A stretch of 8,200 nucleotides of DNA, taken from the NCBI GenBank assembly GCA_027340195.1, contig DAHWNE010000215.1, forward strand, positions 1-8,200, written 5' to 3'. Positions 1 through 5,973 of this stretch are shown here, piece after piece (positions within the stretch are counted from its first letter, which is position 1; every line of letters begins with the position of its first letter). This DNA is from Acetobacteraceae bacterium (lineage in GTDB: Bacteria > Pseudomonadota > Alphaproteobacteria > Acetobacterales > Acetobacteraceae). Made by a program: the position numbers and the translations under genes. The notes under the pieces are model-generated. The model ran no database searches. It was not told where the DNA came from and saw only the letters and a program-made list of their open reading frames with translations.

Positions 1-7
1 TGGCGCT

Positions 8-313
8 GTGAGCGACGCTTTCTGGCGGCCGAACCCGGAAGGACTCAGCGTGGCCGTGAAAGTCACCCCGCGCGCCCGCAAGCCCGGCCTGCGCGGCGTG
101 ATCCCCGGCGCCGACGGCCCCCGGCTCGCGATCGCGGTGACCGCCGCGCCCGAGGACGGGGCCGCCAACCGCGCCGTCTGCGCGACCCTCGCGCGCGCCC
201 TTGATGTGCCACCCTCCGCCGTCAGCGTCATCGCCGGCGCGGCGGCGCGGGAGAAGCGCCTCGCGGTCGCGGGGGACCTCGCGATCCTCGCCGCGCGGAT
301 CGCCGCCCTGTGA
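8..313 (+). CDS. DUF167 (YggU-type) family protein
   Basis: Small 101-residue protein of the DUF167/YggU family, whose molecular function is not established. The family signature is visible: VTPRARK near residues 19-25, [10 protein letters not shown] at 47-56, and [11 protein letters not shown] at 75-85, which is the usual order and spacing. The length is normal for the family. The start is a GTG, and bases 9-11 form a TGA that would end an upstream frame (codons gcg ctg tga), so a 4-base GTGA overlap with a preceding gene is likely. In alphaproteobacteria that neighbour is often a YggT-type membrane protein, but only its last codons could lie here. The stop overlaps the folD start by the same GTGA arrangement, suggesting translational coupling within one operon. 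The family assignment is confident; the cellular role is unknown. Confidence 0.93.
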   Translation: MSDAFWRPNPEGLSVAVKVTPRARKPGLRGVIPGADGPRLAIAVTAAPEDGAANRAVCATLARALDVPPSAVSVIAGAAAREKRLAVAGDLAILAARIAAL

Positions 314-1161
314 CCGCGCGGCTGATCGACGGCAAGGCCGTCGCCGCGGCGCTGCGGGCGGAGCTTGCCGCCCGGGTCGCGGCTCTGCCCTATCGTCCCG
401 GGCTGGCGGTCGTTCTGGTGGGGGAGGATCCGGCCAGCGCCGTCTATGTCCGCAACAAGGACCGCGCCGCCGCCGCCGCCGGCTTCGTCGCGCACACCAT
501 CCGCCTGCCCGCGGCGACCTCGGAGGCGGCGCTGCTGGCCGAGATCGCGCGGCTGAACGCCGATCCGCAGATCGACGGCATCCTGGTGCAGCTGCCGCTG
601 CCGCCGCAGATCGCGCCGGCGCATGTGATCGCCGCGATCGATCCGGCGAAGGACGTGGACGGGTTCCATCCGCTCAACGTGGGCGCGCTGGCCTCCGGCC
701 GGCCGGGGCTGGTGCCGTGCACGCCGCTCGGGGTGATGCGGCTGCTGGCGGCGGCGGGGGTGGCGCCGCGCGGGGCGCGGGCGGTGGTGCTGGGGCGGTC
801 GGCCATCGTCGGCCGGCCGATGGCGGCGTTGCTGCTGGCCGCGGACGCCACCGTGACCGTCGCCCATTCACGAAGCCGTGATCTGGCCGGGGAGTGTCGC
901 CGCGCCGAGATCCTGGTCGCCGCGGTGGGGCGGGCCGGGTTGGTGCGCGGGGACTGGATCGCGCCCGGGGCGACGGTGATCGATGTCGGCATCAATCGCG
1001 GCGCCGACGGGCGGCTCGCCGGCGACGTGGCGTTCGCCGAGGCGCGCGAGGTGGCCGGCGCGATCACCCCGGTGCCCGGCGGGGTCGGGCCGATGACCAT
1101 CGCCTGCCTGCTGGAAAACACGCTAACCGCGGCGGCCGGGCGGCGCCAAGCGGGGCGGTAG
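310..1161 (+). CDS. folD: Bifunctional methylenetetrahydrofolate dehydrogenase / methenyltetrahydrofolate cyclohydrolase FolD
   Basis: Cytosolic one-carbon enzyme that oxidises 5,10-methylene-THF to 5,10-methenyl-THF with NADP and hydrolyses it to 10-formyl-THF. The 283-residue length is typical. The N-terminal catalytic domain shows [14 protein letters not shown] (residues 37-50) with the active-site Tyr46 and Lys50, then [10 protein letters not shown] (89-98) and KDVDGFHP (114-121). The Rossmann domain carries GRSAIVGRP (162-170), and the C-terminal signature [10 protein letters not shown] is at 254-263. The start is a GTG that overlaps the DUF167 stop by 4 bases, so translation is probably coupled. 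The AHSRSRDL stretch (185-192) replaces the more usual HSRT but lies in a variable part of the cofactor domain. All key residues are present, so the enzyme should be active. Confidence 0.97.
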   Translation: MTARLIDGKAVAAALRAELAARVAALPYRPGLAVVLVGEDPASAVYVRNKDRAAAAAGFVAHTIRLPAATSEAALLAEIARLNADPQIDGILVQLPLPPQIAPAHVIAAIDPAKDVDGFHPLNVGALASGRPGLVPCTPLGVMRLLAAAGVAPRGARAVVLGRSAIVGRPMAALLLAADATVTVAHSRSRDLAGECRRAEILVAAVGRAGLVRGDWIAPGATVIDVGINRGADGRLAGDVAFAEAREVAGAITPVPGGVGPMTIACLLENTLTAAAGRRQAGR

Positions 1162-1175
1162 GCGGCCTCGCGGCA

Positions 1176-1191
1176 AGGGTTTGTTTACCCT
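1176..1191. repeat. Small inverted repeat in the folD-GGDEF/EAL gap
   Basis: The 39-base gap after folD holds AGGGT-TTGTTT-ACCCT, a 5-base-pair inverted repeat with an AT-rich 6-base centre. It stands out against the surrounding GC-rich sequence. No run of T follows, so it is a poor intrinsic terminator. It could be a weak operator or part of a promoter for the signalling genes. The symmetry is seen; the role is a guess. Confidence 0.3.
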
Positions 1192-1200
1192 CCGCCCGGC

Positions 1201-2937
1201 ATGGTGCGCGGCACAACCCGCGGACCGACCCTTCGAATGGCGATCGACCACCGAACCGCCGATGCCATGCCGACCGACGAACCGGCGGACGAGGCCGCAT
1301 CCCTGCTGGCGGCGCTGGAAGGGGCGGCGCTGCTGCTGGAGGCCGACGGCTCGCTGGGGCTGGTGACGGCGGAGGCAGCGCGGCTGCTGGCGCTGGAGGA
1401 CGATCCGCCGGCCGGGCTCGGCCTGCCGGAACTGCTGGACCGGGCCCGGCTGGCGCCGGCGGCGCGCGCCGCGTTCGACCGGCTGGCAACCCCGTCCGGG
1501 CCGGATGAGGCGCGGCTGACCGATGCCGAGGGGGCGGCCTTCGCGGTGCGGCGGGTGGCGCTGCCGCACCGGCGGCTGGCGCTGCTGCTGCGCCCGGAGG
1601 TGGCGGTGCCGGCGGTCTGCCCGCTGGCGCGGCCCGACCCGCTGACCGGGCTGGCCGATCGCACCGGCTTCCGCGAGGCGCTGACCGCGCGGCTGGCCGA
1701 CAGCGCCGATCAGGGCCTGGGCCTGCTGATGCTGGATATCGACCGCTTCCGTATCGTCAACGACACGCTGGGACCGCAGATCGGCGACCGGCTGCTGGCG
1801 ACCCTGGCGGCGCGGCTGCGCCGGGCGCTGCGCGGGTCGGATCTGGCGGCGCGGCTGGATGGGGACGAATTCGCGGTGATGGTGGCCGACACCTCCGACC
1901 CCGCCGAGCTCGAAGGCCTGGCGCGGCGGCTGATGGACGTGCTGGGCCGGCCCTATCTGATCCACGGCCAGCCGGTGACGGTGGGGCTCTCGGCGGGGAT
2001 CGCGCGGGCGCCGCAGGACGGGGCGGATGCCGACTCGCTGGTCCGCCGCGCGGCGATGGCGCTGCACGCGGCCAAGGCGGCCGGGCGCGGCCGCTGCGCC
2101 GCCTTCACCCCGGAGATGCAAAGCCGGTCGGAGACCCGTCGGCGGATGGAGACCGACCTGCGCCGCGCCTTCGCGCTGCGCCAGTTCGTCCTGCACTACC
2201 AGCCGGAGGTCGATGTGAGCTGCGCCCGCCTGCTGGGGTTCGAGGCGCTGCTGCGCTGGCGGCATCCCGCGCTGGGGCCGGTCTCGCCGGCGCAGTTCGT
2301 GCCGCTGGCCGAGGAGATCGGGCTGATCGCGCCGATCGGCGCCTGGGTGCTGATGACCGCCTGCCGGGAGGCGATGCGCTGGCCGGACGGGTTGTTCGTG
2401 GGCGTCAACGTCTCCGCCTTGCAGTTCGAGCAGGGGGATTTGCTGGCGGCGGTGGGCGAGGCGCTGCGCCATTCCGGCCTGCCCGCGCATCGGCTGGAGA
2501 TCGAGGTGACCGAGAGCGCGCTGCTGACCAACCCCGAGACCACGCTGGCCACCCTGCGCCAGCTGCGCGATCAGGGGGTGCGGATCGCGATGGATGATTT
2601 CGGCACCGGCTATTCCTCGCTGACCCGGTTGCAGAGTTTCCCGTTCGACAAGATCAAGATCGACCGCAGCTTCGTCTCCGGCGGGCGCGGCATGGCCGAG
2701 GGGCGGGCGATCGTGCGGGCGATCACCGGGTTGGGCACCAGCCTGGGGATGCGCACCATCGCCGAGGGGGTGGAGACGGTCGAGCAGCTGGATGCCGTGC
2801 GCGACGAGGGGTGCCGGGAAGTGCAGGGCTATCTATTCGGCCGCCCGGCCCCGGCCGAGGAGCTGGAGGGCGTGATCGCGCGGTTCGCCTCGTCGGAGCG
2901 GATGGCCTCGTGCCCGGAACCCGCGTGTTCCGCCTGA
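1201..2937 (+). CDS. GGDEF-EAL cyclic-di-GMP signalling protein, probable phosphodiesterase
   Basis: Soluble two-domain c-di-GMP enzyme of 578 residues with no membrane segment. Residues about 30-135 form a PAS-like but unassigned N-terminal region. GGDEF domain, about 146-300: it begins DPLTGL, has LDIDRF with metal-binding Asp179 and guanine-binding Asn187, and an RGSD inhibitory-site motif (211-214) placed exactly five residues before the signature. The signature reads DGDEF (220-224), so the first Gly is Asp and cyclase activity is doubtful. EAL domain, about 318-565: it has FEALLRWRHP (EAL at 348-350), GVNVS (Asn403), EVTES (Glu435), MDDFGTGYSSL (464-474), FDKIKID (Lys484, Asp488), AEGVET (521-526) and EVQGYLFGRP. 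All expected metal and substrate residues are present, so c-di-GMP hydrolysis to pGpG is likely. No good ribosome site precedes ATG 1201; ATG 1237 and ATG 1267 are in-frame alternatives. The BLUF gene downstream overlaps it by 28 bases. Confidence 0.95.
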   Translation: MVRGTTRGPTLRMAIDHRTADAMPTDEPADEAASLLAALEGAALLLEADGSLGLVTAEAARLLALEDDPPAGLGLPELLDRARLAPAARAAFDRLATPSGPDEARLTDAEGAAFAVRRVALPHRRLALLLRPEVAVPAVCPLARPDPLTGLADRTGFREALTARLADSADQGLGLLMLDIDRFRIVNDTLGPQIGDRLLATLAARLRRALRGSDLAARLDGDEFAVMVADTSDPAELEGLARRLMDVLGRPYLIHGQPVTVGLSAGIARAPQDGADADSLVRRAAMALHAAKAAGRGRCAAFTPEMQSRSETRRRMETDLRRAFALRQFVLHYQPEVDVSCARLLGFEALLRWRHPALGPVSPAQFVPLAEEIGLIAPIGAWVLMTACREAMRWPDGLFVGVNVSALQFEQGDLLAAVGEALRHSGLPAHRLEIEVTESALLTNPETTLATLRQLRDQGVRIAMDDFGTGYSSLTRLQSFPFDKIKIDRSFVSGGRGMAEGRAIVRAITGLGTSLGMRTIAEGVETVEQLDAVRDEGCREVQGYLFGRPAPAEELEGVIARFASSERMASCPEPACSA

Positions 2938-3317
2938 TCTACACCAGCCGCAGCCGCATCGGCGGCGAGGCGGCGGCGCTGGCGTCGATCCTGGCCACGG
3001 CCCGGGCCAACAATGCCGCGGCCGGCGTCACCGGCGTGCTGCTGCATACGCCGGACGGGTTCGCCCAGGTGCTGGAGGGCAGCCTGTCGGCGGTGGGCGC
3101 GACGTTCGAGCGGATCCAGAACGACCCGCGGCACGGCGAGGTCGCGGTGCTGGAGGCCGGGCCGGCGGATGCGCGGCTGTTCGGCGGCTGGACGATGGCG
3201 GCGGTGGACGGTACGGCGGCGCCGGACCTGGCCTGGCCGGTCGCCGCCGATCCGGCGGCGCTGCTGGCGCTGTTGCACGGGCTGCTGGCGGCGTCTCCCG
3301 ACGCGGCCGGGCGATGA
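2910..3317 (+). CDS. Stand-alone BLUF-domain blue-light sensor
   Basis: 135-residue flavin (FAD) photoreceptor made of one BLUF domain plus a short C-terminal tail. Counting from GTG 2910, the pocket residues are Tyr11 (LIYTS), Asn35 (ARANN), Gln53 (FAQVLEG), Trp94 and Met96 (GWTM). Their mutual spacing equals that of Tyr21, Asn45, Gln63, Trp104 and Met106 in AppA, so photochemistry should be intact. Other family landmarks are GVTGVLL (39-45) and NDPRHGEV (71-78). The start was chosen because GGAG at 2895-2898 lies 11 bases before this GTG and the domain begins right after it; GTG 2925 is possible, and the open frame up to 2811 lacks family sequence. The gene overlaps the end of the GGDEF-EAL gene by 28 bases, implying coupled translation and a shared pathway. 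With no output domain, it presumably acts by binding a partner, most simply the adjacent EAL protein. Confidence 0.93.
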   Translation: MPGTRVFRLIYTSRSRIGGEAAALASILATARANNAAAGVTGVLLHTPDGFAQVLEGSLSAVGATFERIQNDPRHGEVAVLEAGPADARLFGGWTMAAVDGTAAPDLAWPVAADPAALLALLHGLLAASPDAAGR

Positions 3318-3330
3318 GCGGGGTTGCCCT

Positions 3331-3344
3331 CCCCGCCGGCGGGG
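3331..3344. repeat. Perfect 14-base GC palindrome after the BLUF gene
   Basis: CCCCGCCGGCGGGG lies 13 bases after the BLUF stop codon and reads the same on both strands. It could fold into a short GC hairpin in the transcript. No T run follows, so at best it would slow transcription or protect an RNA end. In DNA this rich in GC, short palindromes also arise by chance. Confidence 0.35.
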
Positions 3345-3387
3345 GGCATCAGGCGCCGACCGCGCCTCCGCTGCAGGATTCCCCCCG

Positions 3388-3684
3388 ATGACCCACCCAG
3401 TCGCTTCCCCGCCGCGCCCGGCGGGGTATGCGTTTCCGCTGGCCGAGCTCGAGACGGCGCGGCTGATGGCGGCGCGGCGCGGCTGGCAGCTGGCGATTCT
3501 GCTCGATCATGGCGGACCGGGGGAGGATTACGAGGAAGTGCTGGCGCTGACCCCGCGGCGCGGCGGGCGGTGGCTGCTCTGGCGGGGCGCGGAGCAGCTG
3601 CGGTTGCTGGCCCCGGACGGACGGATGCTCGCGTTCACCGAGCTGAGGGCCGCCCTGGCGGCGATCGGCGGGCCCGGGGGGTGA
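3388..3684 (+). CDS. Conserved-looking small protein of unknown function
   Basis: 98-residue soluble protein that I do not recognise. ATG 3388 is supported by AGGA at 3375-3378, nine bases upstream. Visible features are a proline-rich start, a helix-prone stretch (residues 18-32), an alternating hydrophobic stretch GWQLAILLDHG (32-42), an acidic patch GEDYEEVLAL (45-54), then WLLWRG (62-67) and LRLLAPDGRMLAFTELRAAL (71-90). The alternating strand-like segments suggest a small alpha/beta domain. There is no signal peptide, membrane segment or cysteine. It lies 70 bases after the BLUF gene on the same strand, so it may share the transcript of the light/c-di-GMP pair, but a GC palindrome sits between them. 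Codon use and GC at third positions look like those of its neighbours, which supports a real gene. Confidence 0.7.
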   Translation: MTHPVASPPRPAGYAFPLAELETARLMAARRGWQLAILLDHGGPGEDYEEVLALTPRRGGRWLLWRGAEQLRLLAPDGRMLAFTELRAALAAIGGPGG

Positions 3685-3704
3685 TGTTCCCGCCCGCGCG
3701 CGCG

Positions 3705-3720
3705 ACCGCCCGCGGGCGGT
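3705..3720. terminator. Palindrome with T-rich tail, candidate terminator between convergent genes
   Basis: ACCGCCCGCGGGCGGT is a perfect 16-base palindrome, 20 bases after the stop at 3684. On the + strand it can form a 6-base-pair stem with a CGCG loop. It is followed by AGCGAGTCTTGTTT, whose last eight bases are T-rich, unusual in this sequence. This fits an intrinsic terminator for the left-hand operon. The T tract starts 7 bases after the stem, later than in ideal terminators, so the call is tentative. Confidence 0.5.
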
Positions 3721-3729
3721 AGCGAGTCT

Positions 3730-3800
3730 TGTTTCGCGCGCCGCCGCCCGCCAACCCGGCGCGCATGTTTCGCGCGCCGCCGCCGCCAACCCGGCGCGCA
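3730..3800. repeat. Two tandem copies of a 35-36 base hairpin-forming repeat
   Basis: Copy 1 is 3730-3765 (36 bases) and copy 2 is 3766-3800 (35 bases). They are identical except for one missing C in the middle of copy 2. Each begins TGTTTCGCGCGCC and ends AACCCGGCGCGCA. Within each, GCGCGCC pairs with GGCGCGC to give a 7-base-pair stem around a 14-15-base loop. Directly after copy 2, TGCCAACCGGCA (3801-3812) has 4-base arms and resembles a shortened repeat core, perhaps a decayed third copy. The array fills the gap between two converging genes and touches the stop codon of the minus-strand gene. Each hairpin of copy 1 is followed on the + strand by ATGTTT, so the array might help termination. 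I see no further copy in the window. Confidence 0.85.
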
Positions 3801-3812
3801 TGCCAACCGGCA

Positions 3813-4091
3813 TCAGGGCCCCAGCACCACCCGTCCCACCACCCGCCCGTCGCGCGGGTCGATCAGCAGCAGCCGGTCCGGCCCGCCGCCATGCAGCGCC
3901 ACCGCGATCCGCCCGCCGGAGCCCGCCACCCCCACCAGCCGGCTGCCGGCGGCCACCGCCAGCCTCCGGGTGAAGGCCGGCCCCGGGGCGGCGGGGGCGC
4001 TGGCGCGATGGATGATCGTCACCACCAGCACCGTGGTGCCGATCAGGATCAGCACCCCCATCCCGATCGTCACCGCAGTCAGCCACCGCAT
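3813..4091 (-). CDS. Small single-span membrane protein, DUF6476-like
   Basis: 92-residue protein on the minus strand, starting at 4091. Residues about 5-27 form one strongly hydrophobic segment (VTIGMGVLILIGTTVLVVTII) flanked by Arg2 and by His28-Arg29, typical of a single inner-membrane anchor. A soluble part of about 60 residues follows, with beta-like pieces ending in RLLLIDPRDGRVVGRVVLGP (73-92), a pattern reminiscent of one beta-propeller blade. The start is supported by the minus-strand leader AAGGCGAGAG just upstream. Small proteins of this layout, some filed as DUF6476, often lie divergent to rluD in alphaproteobacteria; that family name is from memory and should be checked. It is separated from the rluD start by only 45 bases, so the promoters of the two must overlap or lie inside coding sequence. 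Function unknown. Confidence 0.8.
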   Translation of the reverse strand: MRWLTAVTIGMGVLILIGTTVLVVTIIHRASAPAAPGPAFTRRLAVAAGSRLVGVAGSGGRIAVALHGGGPDRLLLIDPRDGRVVGRVVLGP

Positions 4092-4136
4092 CCGCGCTCT
4101 CGCCTTGCAACCGGCGCCGGGGTATCCGCAACCGCC

Positions 4137-5090
<954 letters not shown>

Positions 5091-5105
<15 letters not shown>

Positions 5106-5121
5106 CAACGCGCCAAATTAT
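5091..5121 (+). promoter_or_regulatory. Candidate heat-shock promoter for hsp20
   Basis: CTTGCAA (5091-5097), inside the end of rluD, resembles the -35 element of RpoH (sigma32) promoters. Thirteen bases later CGCCAAATTAT resembles their -10 region. The same stretch can be read as a housekeeping promoter, TTGCAA with AATTAT (5116-5121) 18 bases downstream, four of six matches in each box. Either reading places transcription start near 5124-5129, at the foot of the first leader hairpin. AT-rich bases are rare here, which makes the site stand out. Small heat-shock genes are classic RpoH targets. Confidence 0.5.
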
Positions 5122-5124
5122 CGC

Positions 5125-5186
5125 GCATCCGGGATGCCGCCAGCCGGGTCCCGGATGCCGCTTCGCTCAGCTCGAGGGAGCCTGCC
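5125..5186 (+). promoter_or_regulatory. hsp20 leader with two hairpins, candidate ROSE-type RNA thermometer
   Basis: Hairpin 1: GCATCCGGGA (5125-5134) pairs perfectly with TCCCGGATGC (5149-5158) around a 14-base loop. Hairpin 2 starts two bases later: G5160-C5181, C5161-G5180, U5162-A5179, U5163-G5178 (wobble), C5164-G5177, bulged G5165, C5166-G5176, U5167-A5175, C5168-G5174, with loop AGCUC. The second stem contains the whole Shine-Dalgarno GAGGGAG (5174-5180), and GTG 5187 follows six bases later. The strand facing it contains UCGCU (5163-5167), which fits the UYGCU motif with a bulged G that defines ROSE thermometers in front of small heat-shock genes of alpha- and gammaproteobacteria. In that class the stem melts on heating and exposes the ribosome site. 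Pairings are read directly; thermosensing is inferred. Hairpin 1 could alternatively help terminate rluD, but lacks a T tract. Confidence 0.65.
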
Positions 5187-5648
5187 GTGTCCACCACCCG
5201 TGTCTTCACTTCGCCTCTGTTCCTGGGGTTCGATCATCTCGAACAGATTCTCGAACGCGCCGCCAAGACCTCCTCGGACGGCTACCCGCCCTACAACATC
5301 GAGCAGATCGGCCCGAACGGCCTGCGCATCACCCTGGCGGTGGCCGGGTTCACCATGAACGACCTTCAGATCACCCAGGAGGACAACCAGCTGGTGATCC
5401 GGGGCCGGCAGGCCGATGACAGCGCCGAGCGCATCTTCCTCCATCGCGGCATCGCCGCGCGCCAGTTCCAGCGCGCCTTCGTGATGGCCGAGGGGATCGA
5501 GGTGAAAGGCGCGTGGCTCGACAACGGGTTGCTGCATGTCGATCTGGCCCGTCCGCAGCCGGAAGCGAAAGTGCGGACCATCCCGATCACTCGCCCCGCC
5601 GCCAACGGCGCCGCCCGGGTGGTCGATTCCACCGCGAGCCGGACCTGA
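5187..5648 (+). CDS. Small heat-shock protein, Hsp20/alpha-crystallin family (IbpA-like)
   Basis: 153-residue ATP-independent holdase chaperone that binds unfolding proteins and forms large oligomers in the cytosol. The N-terminal arm has SPLFLGFDHLEQILERA (9-25), as in class A, IbpA-like members. The alpha-crystallin domain runs about 35-125, opening YPPYNIEQ, with FLHRGIAARQFQRAF (84-98) and NGLLHVDL (113-120). The C-terminal I-x-I anchor motif is IPI at 132-134. GTG 5187 is preceded by GAGGGAG at 5174-5180, a strong ribosome site that appears sequestered in a leader hairpin. A DUF1150 gene follows 49 bases later, a common partner in alphaproteobacteria. Regulation probably combines a heat-shock promoter with a translational thermometer. 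Confidence 0.96.
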   Translation: MSTTRVFTSPLFLGFDHLEQILERAAKTSSDGYPPYNIEQIGPNGLRITLAVAGFTMNDLQITQEDNQLVIRGRQADDSAERIFLHRGIAARQFQRAFVMAEGIEVKGAWLDNGLLHVDLARPQPEAKVRTIPITRPAANGAARVVDSTASRT

Positions 5649-5697
5649 ACCTCCGGCCAACCCGGGCGCCGCCCCGCGGGCCCATGGAGAGCGACCG

Positions 5698-5949
5698 ATG
5701 ACCGACGAAACCCCCACCCCAGCCGAAACCCCGAAAGGCGGCTATGTGGACATCCGGCACCTGACCCAGACGCAACTCGCCGGGCTGGGCCTGTCGCAGA
5801 TCGCCTATGTCCGCCCGGTGATGGTCGACGGCACTCCGCGCTTCGCCATCCATGCCGCCGACGGCACGCCGATGGCGCTGACCGCGGACGAACCCACCGC
5901 GCTCGCCGCGATCGTCCAGCACGACATGATCCCGCTGATGGTCCACTGA
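5698..5949 (+). CDS. DUF1150 family protein
   Basis: 83-residue protein of the DUF1150 family, function unknown. The conserved part covers LGLSQIAYVRPV (30-41), FAIHAADGTPMALT (49-62) and the tail QHDMIPLMVH (74-83), which is characteristic. No membrane segment or signal peptide is seen. ATG 5698 has GGAGAG at 5686-5691 with six bases between. In alphaproteobacteria DUF1150 genes are commonly found right after hsp20, as here, so a role alongside the small heat-shock protein is a reasonable guess from context. The next gene starts 24 bases downstream, after a small inverted repeat AGCCCG-TC-CGGGCT (5949-5962), suggesting one transcript. Confidence 0.88.
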   Translation: MTDETPTPAETPKGGYVDIRHLTQTQLAGLGLSQIAYVRPVMVDGTPRFAIHAADGTPMALTADEPTALAAIVQHDMIPLMVH

Positions 5950-5973
5950 GCCCGTCCGGGCTATGAGGGGGCC

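Noticed and set aside
201..881. Overlapping + frame (226 codons) across DUF167 and folD
   Set aside because: Arg/Gly/Ala low-complexity shadow of two well-identified genes.
1123..2490. Long open frame on the minus strand (455 codons)
   Set aside because: It is antisense to folD and the GGDEF-EAL gene, is rich in Arg, Gln and Pro without any domain, and arises because GC-rich codons leave few stops.
2811..2909. Upstream start for the BLUF protein
   Set aside because: This stretch encodes Gly/Arg/Pro-rich sequence in the shadow of the EAL domain; the BLUF fold begins at 2910-2930 and a ribosome site precedes GTG 2910.
2910..2937. Programmed -1 frameshift fusing the EAL and BLUF proteins
   Set aside because: The overlap contains no slippery heptamer or downstream structure that I can identify, and the BLUF gene has its own ribosome site.
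3730..3812. Short CRISPR array
   Set aside because: Units are directly adjacent with no spacers between them, and no cas gene is present.
3729..4136. N-terminal extension of the pseudouridine synthase
   Set aside because: The extra residues are Pro/His/Arg-rich, lie antisense to a convincing membrane-protein gene, and the S4 domain begins just after ATG 4137.
5125..5158. Intrinsic terminator of rluD
   Set aside because: The stem is strong but is followed by CGCTTCGCT, not a T tract, and its position at the start of the hsp20 leader fits a leader hairpin better.
5949..5973. Guanidine riboswitch before the ureohydrolase
   Set aside because: Only 24 bases are available, with a single short hairpin AGCCCG-TC-CGGGCT; the ACGR loops of the guanidine-II class are absent.
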